From positions 1 through 64,000 of the forward strand of contig NZ_CP084471.1 of the NCBI RefSeq assembly GCF_020405205.1: a stretch of DNA of 64,000 nucleotides. Direction: 5' to 3'. A program made the position numbers and the translations under genes. The notes beneath the pieces were generated by a model that did no database searches, was not told the origin of the DNA, and was given only the letters and a program-made list of their open reading frames with translations. Positions 25,989 to 35,338 of this stretch are shown here, in pieces. Every line of letters begins with the position of its first letter. Position 1 is the first letter of the stretch. Origin of the DNA: Natrinema salinisoli. GTDB lineage: Archaea > Halobacteriota > Halobacteria > Halobacteriales > Natrialbaceae.

Positions 25989-26056
25989 CGGCGCGAGCAT
26001 GGCGGTTCAGTCGGTCCCACGATAGCATTGTTATGGCGTCAAAGGGACGATCTTTC

Positions 26057-26827
26057 CTAAGAATATGTGAGATTCAACTCAATCTCATTGACAGCGCTTT
26101 GCATAACGTTTGGTATCTTGTCTTCAAATCGATTACCGTACATTCCATGGCTTGGTCCGGCAACAGCAAACGCCCCAAGAACACCCCCTTCTGGTCCCAT
26201 TAGCGGAACGCCGACAGCGTGGAGTCCATCTGTACTTTCAGCCTTGTTGAAGGCGTATCCCCGGTTACTAATCGTTTCAAGTTCCTCGAAAAGCTCGGAT
26301 TCTGTTGTAATCGTCGAATCCGTTGCAGGTGGCAGACCATGCTGATCGATGATCGCTTCTACGCGCTGTTTTGGTAGATTAGCGAGGATCGCTTTCCCTC
26401 CTGCAGTTTGGTGCATATAGAATCGTTTTCCGAGTCGCGCGCGACTATAGACGCCCTTTGGCCCCGTTTCCCATGCTAGCACGACGGACCGACCGTGCTG
26501 CTCTGTAGAAAATTGGACGGTTTCGCCTATCTCGTCTGCGATCTCTTTCAGCTTGGACTCAATCTGGTTAATGCCATCGAACTGGCAGAGAGTATACCCT
26601 CCAATATCCAGAAAACGGAGACCGACTTGGTAGTTACCGCTGTTGTTTACGACATAATCGTGCTCTCGTAACGTAGCTAGATGTTTGTGTACTGTTCCTT
26701 TTGACATGCCGATCGCAGCGGCTAACTCTGAGACAGTTGCTCCATTTTTCTGTTTCAAAACATCAATGATCTCAAGAGTTGTTTCGACGCTCTTGATTCG
26801 TGTCGATTCGTTCTCGTGCGATGCCAT
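26057..26827 (-). CDS. IclR-family transcriptional regulator (second copy)
   Basis: This 256-aa regulator has an N-terminal winged HTH (VSELAAAIGMSKGTVHKHLA) and a C-terminal effector domain ending AGPSHGMYGNRFEDK. It is clearly paralogous to the IclR protein at 5678-6442 and closes the aromatic island on its right. A TTACC-N2-GGTAA palindrome lies 16 bp before its start, which suggests autoregulation. A large non-coding region separates it from the divergent acyl-CoA dehydrogenase gene. The ligand is unknown. Confidence 0.92.
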   Translation of the reverse strand: MASHENESTRIKSVETTLEIIDVLKQKNGATVSELAAAIGMSKGTVHKHLATLREHDYVVNNSGNYQVGLRFLDIGGYTLCQFDGINQIESKLKEIADEIGETVQFSTEQHGRSVVLAWETGPKGVYSRARLGKRFYMHQTAGGKAILANLPKQRVEAIIDQHGLPPATDSTITTESELFEELETISNRGYAFNKAESTDGLHAVGVPLMGPEGGVLGAFAVAGPSHGMYGNRFEDKIPNVMQSAVNEIELNLTYS

Positions 26828-26842
26828 TGTTCGATAAACAAT

Positions 26843-26854
26843 TTACCACGGTAA
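26843..26854. promoter_or_regulatory. Palindrome before second iclR gene
   Basis: TTACCACGGTAA has arms TTACC/GGTAA with a 2-bp spacer, 16 bp before the iclR start. It resembles the candidate operator before the symporter operon (core ATACC-N2-GGTAT). Confidence 0.45.
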
Positions 26855-27886
26855 GAAGTTTACTCATTCGAAACCGACATATGGTACCTTCGTTTCACTG
26901 ATTTAGCAATATAATATTCAAAAATACTCTTTTATCTTCGCTGTATATCCGACTAGATTCGGAGATAACCCTTCTCTCATAGATTTATTCCACTACTATC
27001 TTCAGCCGCTCATTGCACTCCGTTTCTTATTACGAAATTTGTGTCTCATTCTGAGTTCCTTTCTCGTGATCGATTGAGGGGTCTGCGTTAGTTGAATAGT
27101 TCGCCTTGACTCATGCTAAACTATACCAAAGACAACCGTCATAATTTCACAAGTTTTTGGAATTTCACTTGCTATCTCTATGGTTCAATTGACAGCTTAA
27201 ATAGACATCACGGACATATGGTTGTAAAATAGGCACTGTGATCCTGTCATGTGTTTACATCCATACTTCTGTAAAATCACTTACTTACTCCTTAACAAAC
27301 GGGTAATAAATTTCATTCTATATCTTATATATCTGATCGTAAGGCTATTTTTCGAATTATGAAACGGACTTCAGCCAGTTTGCTGGTTTTCGATTTGCAT
27401 CTCTGTTGTGTCTCTAACTAGAGTCCCGGATCATCTAATCGAGATTTTAAATATTATGGTAAAGATAATACATATACCCAATTTTCACCAGTACTATACT
27501 GGCTTCGTGATGATGTTGTTGTATTATTGACGATGGTATGCGGACCGGGTAAAGCTGTCCGATGGCCCCCTGAGTTAACAGTCACGTCAGTCTCGGCGTC
27601 TGGCTTGACATCGCAGAACATCTTCGTTCAGAACTGAGTGAGCGGTTCCGGCCCCCGCAGACCCTTCGATGGGGAGTCGCTGCTGGCAATCTCGGGAATA
27701 AAGGGATGAAGGATTCTACTTGGGAGACGGAGAACGCGTCGGAATGATCGATGACTAGCCTCATATTCTGTGAAAGGCACATAGAGACAAAAAGAAGACA
27801 ATATATTGTTTGGTGAATGTATACACAGTCACCACCGGGACGATTCAACTCGAAAATACTTTTACATCCATCTGATGAGTGCATGT
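26855..27886. other. Long AT-rich intergenic region
   Basis: About 1 kb lies between the divergent iclR and acyl-CoA dehydrogenase genes. It is clearly AT-rich up to about 27530. The palindrome TTACATCCATACTTCTGTAA at 27255-27274 is the third copy of the site at 5389. A plus-strand frame ending at about 27747 (GLDIAEHLRSELSERF onward) looks protein-like but has no start and no recognised family. I see no complete gene. Confidence 0.5.
27255..27274. promoter_or_regulatory. Palindromic site TTACA-N10-TGTAA, copy 3
   Basis: TTACATCCATACTTCTGTAA matches the site at 5389 at all but three or so positions, with ATAC in place of GTAC in the centre. It lies about 430 bp before the second iclR start. 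Confidence 0.45.
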
Positions 27887-29026
27887 ATGGCATTCAGTTT
27901 GTCTGATGAGCACGAAGCTATCCGTGATGCTGTTCGTGAGTTCGGTGAAAACGAGATTAAGCCGGTTGCAGAGAAACACGATCGCGAAGGAAAATACCCT
28001 GAAGAGCTACGACGAAAAGCCGCTGAGTACGACTTCGTTGCGCCGACTATTCCGCTCGAGTACGCTGGAGCCGGCATGGACAGACTTTCAAAGACGATAG
28101 TCACTGAGGAACTATGGCGAGCTGATCCCGGAATTGGATCTGCGGTCGGCAGCGCAGGTTTCGGAACGAACATGATCGTCGAGTTTGGTGACGAATGGAT
28201 GAAAGAAGAGTGGCTTCCAAAGATCGCAAACGGTGAAATCGCCTCCTGTTCGATGATTTCGGAACCCGCCCATGGATCAAACGTTGCGGGAATTGAGACC
28301 GTCGCTGAGAAAGATGGCGACGAATACGTCTTGAACGGGAACAAAATGTGGATCACGAACGGGACAGTCGCCGACGTTGGCGTTGCCATGGCGAAAACGA
28401 GTCCGGGAGAAGGTCATCGCGGAATTACTGCTTTCCTCCTGCCAATGGATACTGATGGTGTCTCGACTGAGAAGATCGACAACAAGCTCGGTATCCGCGC
28501 CTCCGACCTCGCTGAAGTTGTCATTGACGACGTACGTGTGCCCGATGGGAATGTTATCGGGAAGGTAGACAAAGGATTCTACCAGCTCATGGAGTTCTTC
28601 GCCTCTGGCCGAACCAATGTCGCCGCACAGGCTATCGGCGCTGCACAAGGTGCGCTTGACTCCGCGATTGACTACGCTGGTGAACGCGAACAGTTCGGCC
28701 AGAAGATTGGGGAGTTCCAGGCAATTGAACACAAACTTGCCGAGATGGCAACTCGGGTAGAGGCTGCTCGTTCGCTGACCTATCGTGCCGCGACCGAAGT
28801 CGAACAGAACAACCAAGATATCGCTGCACAGTTCTCAAGTATGGCAAAGCTGTTTGCCAGCGAAATTTCAGTCAAGGTTGCAGACGAGGGAATCCAGGTC
28901 CATGGCGGTTCGGGCTACGTTACGGACTATCCGGCTGAGCGCTACTATCGTGACGCTCGTATCACAAAAATTTACGAGGGAACGAGCGAGATCCAGAAGA
29001 ATATCATCGCAGACCAGCTACTATAA
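27887..29026 (+). CDS. Acyl-CoA dehydrogenase
   Basis: This 379-aa flavoprotein shows the two family signatures: CSMISEPAHGSNVAGIET near residue 120 and the C-terminal IQVHGGSGYVTDYPAERYYRD, followed by the catalytic-base region ITKIYEGTSEIQKNIIA. Acyl-CoA dehydrogenases make an alpha,beta double bond in an acyl-CoA and pass electrons to ETF. The start at 27887 (MAFSLSDEHEAIRD) gives the usual family length; ATGs at 27875 and 27806 are alternatives. It stands alone, about 310 bp before the LLM monooxygenase gene. The substrate is unknown; a phenylpropionyl-CoA feeding the aromatic island is possible but only a guess. Confidence 0.9.
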   Translation: MAFSLSDEHEAIRDAVREFGENEIKPVAEKHDREGKYPEELRRKAAEYDFVAPTIPLEYAGAGMDRLSKTIVTEELWRADPGIGSAVGSAGFGTNMIVEFGDEWMKEEWLPKIANGEIASCSMISEPAHGSNVAGIETVAEKDGDEYVLNGNKMWITNGTVADVGVAMAKTSPGEGHRGITAFLLPMDTDGVSTEKIDNKLGIRASDLAEVVIDDVRVPDGNVIGKVDKGFYQLMEFFASGRTNVAAQAIGAAQGALDSAIDYAGEREQFGQKIGEFQAIEHKLAEMATRVEAARSLTYRAATEVEQNNQDIAAQFSSMAKLFASEISVKVADEGIQVHGGSGYVTDYPAERYYRDARITKIYEGTSEIQKNIIADQLL

Positions 29027-29339
29027 CCGTTGTGTGGTGGACTCTCAATCCGACGACGGTATGTGCCCCCAGAAACTTTTAATCCACCACCCTTCAAAAA
29101 CATTCTCACATAATTGAGTACTTATTCTGCCGTCTGAGTTAGTGAACTCCGACTTACTGACGACCAATCTGCTCGGATAGAGATATTCAACTTTGCTCAA
29201 TAACCAGAAATAGACGGAACGTATGTCTAGGTTCAATCAGACTTCTCCGAGCTGCAAGGAAAGATGACCCATGAGAGTGGTGTGGTAGCCGATCTCTGAC
29301 ATAACCTTTATTAATGAGGGGTCCAAGATGTAGAATGGA
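29027..29339. other. Intergenic region with TATA-like box
   Basis: No gene is seen. TTTATTA at about 29309-29315 is correctly placed to drive leaderless transcription of the LLM gene at 29340. Confidence 0.45.
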
Positions 29340-30533
29340 ATGTCACAGAACGATGTGGACCTAGAATTTGGGGTGTTCGCACAGCCAGCATGGCGGCCGG
29401 GAACAAATTGGACACTGTCTCTTGACCAAATGGTTGAGGAAGCACAGTTAGCGGAGAAACTCGGGTTCGATGAGTACTGGGTCGGAGAACACCATAGCGG
29501 AGGTCACGAAACGGTCCCGATGTCTGAAATGCAACTAGCACGGATGGCAGAAGCTACGGACCGGATTAAGCTGATGCCTGCAACGGTCAACCTCCCATAT
29601 GACGTTAATGATCCGTTCTCAGTAGCTGAGCGGCTTGCCTTCCTCGACCAGATATCTCATGGACGCGTGATTCTCGGGTACGGTGGTGGTGCTCTGCCAT
29701 CGGACATGGAGATGTTCAACGCGATGGATGACCGAGCCAAGGACCGGATGTGGGAGGCCATCGATGTCATTGAAACATATCTCCAGGCTGAAGAACCAAC
29801 AGACTACAATGGGGAGTTCTTCGAATACGAAGATCGATTGATTCAGCTTCCAACCTACCAAGAGGAGCCGAAATCTTCGGTTGCTGGGTTGACTTCCCGG
29901 AGTTCATTCTATAATGCAGCTAAGGATGGATACCGCCCTCTCAGCCTCAGTTTCATCCCAGTGGAGGCACCCGATAACCCTGCTTGCATCAGCCTTGCCG
30001 ATAGTGCAGAAGCTATCGAAGAAGGTGCCGAAGAGGCAGGTCGTGACCCGATGGAAGCCCGGCAGGATTGGTGTATCGTTCGTGACGTCTATATCTCCGA
30101 GAGCAAAGAACAAGCCTTCGAAGAGATACGTGAAGGAGCATGGGACTACTACGATTACATGCTCGAGCTCGGCCTCGCTCCCATTATGGCAACAGATGAG
30201 GAAATGGAGCGAGAAGACATAACGATGGAATGGGTCGCCGAAAACGTTCCCCTACTTATCGGTACTCCGGAGGACATCATCGAGCAGATCAAGGCAATAC
30301 AGGAGAAAATTGGCCCGTTCGGTCAACTGCTAATCAATCACCACGACTGGCAAATCCCCCGACACAAGTGGGACCAGTCGCTCGAGCTGTTCGCCAAGGA
30401 AGTTATGCCCGCCTTCAAGTCTCGCGTCGGCCCGCGTGAATTCTCTAAAAGCCAAATCATGCCCTTCGAGGAACCAGCCCCTGACGACGACGTATTCAAA
30501 CTCGACGGTTCTGACAACGTCCGCCACTTCTAA
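29340..30533 (+). CDS. LLM-class flavin-dependent monooxygenase
   Basis: This 397-aa protein is a bacterial-luciferase-like monooxygenase. EEAQLAEKLGFDEYWVGEHH and GRVILGYGGGALPSDMEMF are typical of the TIM-barrel family that uses reduced FMN (or F420) and O2. Such enzymes need a reductase that supplies reduced flavin. A small FAD/NAD-binding reductase-like gene lies at 34590, and flavin biosynthesis genes lie 1.2 kb downstream. A TATA-like box 25-30 bp before the ATG suggests a leaderless mRNA. The substrate cannot be told from sequence. Confidence 0.87.
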   Translation: MSQNDVDLEFGVFAQPAWRPGTNWTLSLDQMVEEAQLAEKLGFDEYWVGEHHSGGHETVPMSEMQLARMAEATDRIKLMPATVNLPYDVNDPFSVAERLAFLDQISHGRVILGYGGGALPSDMEMFNAMDDRAKDRMWEAIDVIETYLQAEEPTDYNGEFFEYEDRLIQLPTYQEEPKSSVAGLTSRSSFYNAAKDGYRPLSLSFIPVEAPDNPACISLADSAEAIEEGAEEAGRDPMEARQDWCIVRDVYISESKEQAFEEIREGAWDYYDYMLELGLAPIMATDEEMEREDITMEWVAENVPLLIGTPEDIIEQIKAIQEKIGPFGQLLINHHDWQIPRHKWDQSLELFAKEVMPAFKSRVGPREFSKSQIMPFEEPAPDDDVFKLDGSDNVRHF

Positions 30534-30669
30534 TAGCGGACATTCTATCTGATTCTCTTCTGAAGCGTCAAGATGTCGTTAGACGCATTAATACTCCGAT
30601 CCCAGACATAATGTAATATATTAGAGATAAGTAAAGATTTATATTCGATCCAGTCGAGTGTTTTGTTGC

Positions 30670-31437
30670 ATGCTAGCAAACTTAGATGACGCAGCCTCGA
30701 TTGTAACTGGTGGCGCATCCGGGAACGGACGAGCGATCGCACTAAAACTGGCAGAAGCCGGTTCGAACGTGACTATTGCGGATATCCGTGAGGAACCCCG
30801 CGAGAGTGGTCAGCCGACTCACGAACTCATCGAAACGGAATACGACGCTAATGCCCGCTTCGTTGAGACAGACGTAACCTCGATAGATGATCTACAGGCG
30901 ACGGTCCAGGAGACGGTCGACGCTTACGGTTCACTCGATGTCATGGTGAATAATGCAGGAATCTTCGAGGGGGGTTCAATCTATGACATCGAGGAAGACG
31001 AATTTGACCGAACAATCGACATCAACGTTCGTGGAGTGTTCTTCGGATGTAAAGCCGCAGCAGAGGTGATGCGTGAGCAAGACGAAAAGAACGCAATTGT
31101 CAACCTCTCGTCGGTAGGTGGGCTGAGTGGACTCGACCAAGCCTCTACGTACTGTACGTCGAAAGGTGCAGTAGCCAATCTAACACGGGAGCTAGCCGTT
31201 GAACTCGGTCCTGACAATATCCGCGTCAATGCGATTAATCCAGGACTCGTTGAGACGCAGATGCTGGCCGATGCCGGTATTGACGAAGAACATTCACAGT
31301 ATCTTCCGCTCGGTGAGTTGTGCACCCCTGAGGAGATCGGCAATACTGCCGTCTATTTAGCGAGTGATATGTCCTCGCATGTTACCGGCCACAACCTCGT
31401 CGTTGACGGTGGCCTTCTCGCAAATGGATACTGGTAA
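30670..31437 (+). CDS. Short-chain dehydrogenase/reductase (SDR)
   Basis: This 255-aa SDR has the cofactor motif TGGASGNGRAIA near residue 11, the NNAG motif, the active-site Ser in NLSSVGGLSG, YCTSKGAVAN for the YxxxK pair (Tyr replaced by a TYCTSK arrangement, with Tyr 4 before Lys) and the closing GHNLVVDGGLLANGYW. The start MLANLDDA at 30670 fits a TATA box (TTTATA, 30638-30643) about 28 bp upstream. It probably oxidises an alcohol or reduces a ketone in the pathway of the neighbouring monooxygenase. Exact substrate unknown. Confidence 0.87.
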   Translation: MLANLDDAASIVTGGASGNGRAIALKLAEAGSNVTIADIREEPRESGQPTHELIETEYDANARFVETDVTSIDDLQATVQETVDAYGSLDVMVNNAGIFEGGSIYDIEEDEFDRTIDINVRGVFFGCKAAAEVMREQDEKNAIVNLSSVGGLSGLDQASTYCTSKGAVANLTRELAVELGPDNIRVNAINPGLVETQMLADAGIDEEHSQYLPLGELCTPEEIGNTAVYLASDMSSHVTGHNLVVDGGLLANGYW

Positions 31438-31748
31438 CACGCTTACGTAGTCGAACGGTTCATACACTCGAACACTGTCAATATAGACGGTTGGTGATTC
31501 TTGCTGGCCAGTCGCCAGCAGAGTCGTATTTCGATTTATCCACGAACAGTCGGCACTACGTATCCCCATCCAATTGTTCTCCGTAACACTACAGCCATAT
31601 CTCAATAGACGTACATTGAACCTCGCCGAGAACAACCTGTATAGAGCCTTTATATGACATTTAACACCCACCATGTGAATGAATCCCAATAGATTTTAGT
31701 AGTCCGTGTACATTAAGGACAGTAGGCAGACCCCTCAATAGCCAAATC
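31438..31748. other. Intergenic region with hairpin
   Basis: No gene is seen. A perfect 7-bp-stem hairpin, TGCTGGC-CAGTC-GCCAGCA, lies at 31502-31520, 65 bp after the SDR stop, and may mark transcript processing or termination. GTCC-N11-GGAC at 31702-31720, about 30 bp before the ribK start, is a weak candidate operator. Confidence 0.4.
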
Positions 31749-32465
31749 ATGAACGCTCATAACAATGAAACAAAAGCGACTGGTACTAATGCCAAGCCGC
31801 TCGACAGCACAAAACTCGCAATCCTAAATGAAATCGGAAAAGGTGAACATGAGGAAAGCCAGTTAATTGAGGAATTGGCGAGCAAAATTGGTATAAGTGA
31901 ATCCGAGGTGCACGAGCAGTTTACCGCACTCGTGGACAGGAGTTTTATCGAGACCACCTCAGATCGTCCTTGTCTCCGTCCGTCTGCGCTTTCGGTCCTA
32001 AATGCGGTCAAGACGGACGGACGTGAATCATCGGTGGTTGAGCGGTATGAGGACACGAAACTCCGTGGAAAGGTGACTAGCGGAGTTGGTAAAGGCAAGC
32101 ACTTTGTAGGGCTGTCGGGCTACAAGCGCCAGTTTCAGGAGAAACTCGGTTACACACCATATCCCGGTACACTCAACATTGAACTTGATGACGAATCAAC
32201 CGTCCAGCGCCGCCAACTTGATGTGATCTGTCCTATCTGGATTGAGGGATGGAGCGACGAGGATCGGGATTTCGGGCCAGCAGTCTGCCATCCAGTGACG
32301 ATCACCACTGATGCTGGGAGAACGTACGAGCAAGTCCATATGGTGTATCCTTTCCGGACAGAACACGATCAGACTGAATTAGAACTCTTAGCGCCCGACA
32401 ATTTGCGTGAAACAATGGGCCTCACTGACGGCCAGATAGTTGAGGTGAACATAAATGAGTTATAA
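31749..32465 (+). CDS. ribK: CTP-dependent riboflavin kinase with N-terminal HTH (RbkR type)
   Basis: This 238-aa protein joins a winged HTH (about residues 15-95, with EELASKIGISESEVHEQFTA) to an archaeal CTP-dependent riboflavin kinase domain. The kinase domain shows LRGKVTSGVGKGKHFVGLSG, GYTPYPGTLNIELDD and the closing LRETMGLTDGQIVEV. The kinase makes FMN from riboflavin with CTP. HTH-bearing members (RbkR) also regulate flavin synthesis genes in archaea. It overlaps ribB by 11 bp. The ribK-ribB pair is common in haloarchaea. Its place between a flavin monooxygenase and a flavin reductase-like gene suggests local supply of FMN. Confidence 0.92.
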   Translation: MNAHNNETKATGTNAKPLDSTKLAILNEIGKGEHEESQLIEELASKIGISESEVHEQFTALVDRSFIETTSDRPCLRPSALSVLNAVKTDGRESSVVERYEDTKLRGKVTSGVGKGKHFVGLSGYKRQFQEKLGYTPYPGTLNIELDDESTVQRRQLDVICPIWIEGWSDEDRDFGPAVCHPVTITTDAGRTYEQVHMVYPFRTEHDQTELELLAPDNLRETMGLTDGQIVEVNINEL

Positions 32466-33132
32466 ATCGGAAGCGAGCGCGAACTGGGAGCCCAAAGTAG
32501 TTCTCGACGAGGCTGTGGCGGCTTTTCGCGACGATGATCCAGTTCTCGTCTATGATGACAAAAGCCGGGAAAACGAGGTCGATATGATGTTCCCGGCAGC
32601 AGCTGTGACGCCTGATCGAGTGGCTACCCTTCGAAACGACGCCGGCGGCCTACTCTGTGTTGCCCTCGGAAACGAAGTCGCTAACGCGTTTTCGTTGCCT
32701 TTCCTCCAAGATGAACTCGATCATCCAGCCGCCGCGGCTCATGATCTCAAGTATGACGACCGCTCGTCGTTCTCGCTTACGGTAAACCATCGCGACACAC
32801 GTACCGGAATCACTGATCAAGACCGGGCAAAGACCGTCGCGGCTCTCGGAACAGCGGCTAGCGATCCAGAACACGCCGACTTCGGCAACACGTTCCGATC
32901 GCCTGGACATGTTCATCTCCTAAAGGCTGCACCAGGACTCCTCCACGATCGAGCCGGACATACTGAAATGGGCATCGTGCTGGCCAAGGCCGCAAACCGG
33001 GTACCAGCAGTCGCACTCTGTGAGATGCTCGACGACGACACCGGTGGGGCACTCTCTTGGCCAGATGCACTCACATATGCGAGACAAAATGATATCCCGC
33101 TCGTTCGTGGCGAGCAGGTCAAACGTCTTTAG
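32455..33132 (+). CDS. ribB: 3,4-dihydroxy-2-butanone-4-phosphate synthase
   Basis: This 225-aa enzyme converts ribulose 5-phosphate to 3,4-dihydroxy-2-butanone 4-phosphate and formate, the first committed step for the xylene ring of riboflavin. It shows DDPVLVYDDKSRENEVDMMF, the conserved NHRDTRTGITDQDRAKT and FRSPGHVHLLKAAPG, and HTEMGIVLAKAA. Its ATG lies inside the last codons of ribK (11-bp overlap), so the two are translationally coupled. All catalytic stretches appear intact. Confidence 0.93.
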   Translation: MSYKSEASANWEPKVVLDEAVAAFRDDDPVLVYDDKSRENEVDMMFPAAAVTPDRVATLRNDAGGLLCVALGNEVANAFSLPFLQDELDHPAAAAHDLKYDDRSSFSLTVNHRDTRTGITDQDRAKTVAALGTAASDPEHADFGNTFRSPGHVHLLKAAPGLLHDRAGHTEMGIVLAKAANRVPAVALCEMLDDDTGGALSWPDALTYARQNDIPLVRGEQVKRL

Positions 33133-33335
33133 CGCCCTTGAAAAGCGGTATCAGTATCGTTCGTTATTCGTAGGAACGAGTCCGGTTATTCAAACCTGAC
33201 CAAACCGCTCTATTCAATTAATTAAATATATCACCTATGTCTCAAGGAACTGAAGTCATACCTCGAAGAAAGTGGAAATTTTCACACGGACACTGGGAAT
33301 AGATATGTCTATTTAGATAACGGCTATATTCACAC

Positions 33336-34412
33336 CTATTCTTCAGGTTTAACAAGTATTTTCACTTGGTTACTTTCTGGATCAGTAAGTCTCTCAAATC
33401 CGTCGGATACGATATTTTTGAGATTGATGCGGTCTGTTACCAGAATTGAGGGATCAATCTTCTCCTTTTTCAGGAGGTTTATTACTCGCTCAAACTCTGT
33501 TTTAATTGGTCCTGTTTGGTATGCTAGTGTTCCATTGATGTTACGCTCGGGTATGACTATGCTGTTAGTATCGATTTCGAAGGTGTCTTCGGAAATACTG
33601 ACGATGGTTACCTGTCCATCTGGACGGGTACTTTGAATGGCGTCTTCGAACCCGGGCTGAACACCAGTTGCCTCAAGCGCTATGTCTACGCCACCATCTG
33701 TGGCCTCGGTAATTTCTGCAACGGCGTCCATTTCAGTTGGATCAATTACAGTATCTGCCCCAGCATCAGTCGCTAGCTGTCGCCGCGCATCTCGAGGCTC
33801 CGAAACGAAAATCTGTTCAGCACCTGCCGCTGTCGCACACAGCACAAGTCCAAGTCCAATAGGTCCTGTTCCGAAAACAGCTACAGAATCACCAGCTTGG
33901 ATTCCAGCGCGTCGGACTGCTCTGAGACAGACACTGAGGGGTTCAACCAACGCCCCATATTCAGTAGGTACATTGTCTGGCAATCGGTGGACGTTTGAGG
34001 CAGGTACTGTCGCATACTCTGCAAACCCGCCTGATTTAGCTGAGAGGCCGACGAATGCGAGCTTTTCACACTGGTTGTACATCCCTTCATCACAATATCG
34101 ACATGAACCACAGGCGATACCGGGATTAACTGCGACAGAATCGCCTGGGGAGAACTCTGTTACGTCCGAGCCAACTTCGTCAACGACTCCCCCAAACTCA
34201 TGACCGAGAGGGACAGGCGGTTCTGCACCTGTGATCGGATTGGGTTCACCGAAATTTGGAACGAATATTGGTCCTGCCTTGTACTCGTGGAGATCGGTTC
34301 CACAGATACCAGCTGCTTCGACCTTAATCCGTACTTCATTTTTTCCCGTTTCTGGGATATCGTCCTCTCCTACACGGACATCCTGCTGCCCATGCCATTT
34401 CGCAACTTCCAT
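33336..34412 (-). CDS. Zinc-dependent alcohol dehydrogenase (butanediol dehydrogenase-like)
   Basis: This 358-aa medium-chain dehydrogenase carries GICGTDLHEY, GHEFGGVVDEVGSDV, the four-Cys structural zinc lobe CGSCRYCDEGMYNQCEK, and the cofactor fold VFGTGPIGLGLVL. The overall shape, with the long HEYKAGPIFVP loop, is like 2,3-butanediol/sorbitol dehydrogenases. The start MEVAKWHGQQ at 34412 is preferred; an ATG at 34427 would add five residues. It converges on ribB and diverges from the reductase-like gene. Its substrate is unknown. Confidence 0.86.
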   Translation of the reverse strand: MEVAKWHGQQDVRVGEDDIPETGKNEVRIKVEAAGICGTDLHEYKAGPIFVPNFGEPNPITGAEPPVPLGHEFGGVVDEVGSDVTEFSPGDSVAVNPGIACGSCRYCDEGMYNQCEKLAFVGLSAKSGGFAEYATVPASNVHRLPDNVPTEYGALVEPLSVCLRAVRRAGIQAGDSVAVFGTGPIGLGLVLCATAAGAEQIFVSEPRDARRQLATDAGADTVIDPTEMDAVAEITEATDGGVDIALEATGVQPGFEDAIQSTRPDGQVTIVSISEDTFEIDTNSIVIPERNINGTLAYQTGPIKTEFERVINLLKKEKIDPSILVTDRINLKNIVSDGFERLTDPESNQVKILVKPEE

Positions 34413-34589
34413 GACAACAATAGACACATTCTATTGGGATAAAAATCTTTTGAGGGTCCGTTGTGGCTACTCTTGGCGAAGAACCCCGGTTAGCGTCTAA
34501 AACAGATTTGATAAGTCTCCACCAAGTTTCGATGAGCCGACATCAGTAACGCCCGAAGGATTATAATTATGGACGGCCGATACGCTATC

Positions 34590-35219
34590 ATGCCAGACGT
34601 AAAGATCGAGTCAATAACCGACGTTGGACAGGACACATTTGCTTTGGAACTCGTGACGCCATCGAATTTCGAAGCACATCCTGGACAATTCATTCTCGTG
34701 AGGGCTGAAATTGATGGAGAGGAAGAGACAGGATATTATACTCTCTCCTCACCTGATGTAAAGAATACATTTGAAGTAACGGTAGCTATAACTCCTGACG
34801 GGACTTTGGGTCCCTGGCTAGTTGATCGAGAGGTGGGAGAATCCATCACAGTTGAAGGTCCCTATGGTGAGATACAATATCTTGGCAATACGGATGCTGT
34901 TGTACTTGCTGAAGGCCCTGGAATCGGACCAGCTGTAGGAATCGCTGAACGGGCAACCGATGAGGGGAAGAATGCCAGAATCATACACACTGAAGCTTCC
35001 CCACCGCACGCTGACCGCCTCAATTCCAATCAAAGCGATCATGTGTCAGTCACTCATGCCCCTACTACCGAAAGGCTCCTGAATGAACTCGCTGACGTCT
35101 CTAATGAACAGATCTACGTATTCGGCTTCAAAGGATTCGTCGACAAGGCAAAAGAAACCCTAGAAAAAGCAGGTATTGACCCCGACTCTGCTGAGATCGA
35201 AAGCTTTGGGCCTAAATAA
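34590..35219 (+). CDS. Ferredoxin-NADP-reductase-like flavoprotein
   Basis: This 209-aa protein has an FAD-binding barrel with PGQFILVRAEIDGEEETGYY and YTLSSP in place of the usual RxYS. An NAD-binding lobe follows (GPGIGPAVGIAERA, then VFGFKGFVDKAKETLEKAGI). No iron-sulfur Cys motif is present. It could reduce a ferredoxin or supply reduced flavin to the LLM monooxygenase. TTATAATTA at 34561-34569 is about 25 bp before ATG 34590, favouring that leaderless start over the ATG at 34569. Confidence 0.78.
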   Translation: MPDVKIESITDVGQDTFALELVTPSNFEAHPGQFILVRAEIDGEEETGYYTLSSPDVKNTFEVTVAITPDGTLGPWLVDREVGESITVEGPYGEIQYLGNTDAVVLAEGPGIGPAVGIAERATDEGKNARIIHTEASPPHADRLNSNQSDHVSVTHAPTTERLLNELADVSNEQIYVFGFKGFVDKAKETLEKAGIDPDSAEIESFGPK

Positions 35220-35338
35220 AATACTAACCCGACAAAGTCCCCGAACAATCGGTTTCGTAAAACGTCGAATGTAGTAGCTTGTCCGATCTGGTGGACTGGG
35301 AGGCATTTACGTAGTCAATCTGTCATCTACTATAGTAA

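Noticed and set aside
31438-31748. FMN riboswitch before ribK
   Set aside because: No conserved RFN-element blocks are visible, and archaeal ribK genes are known to be controlled by the RbkR protein instead.
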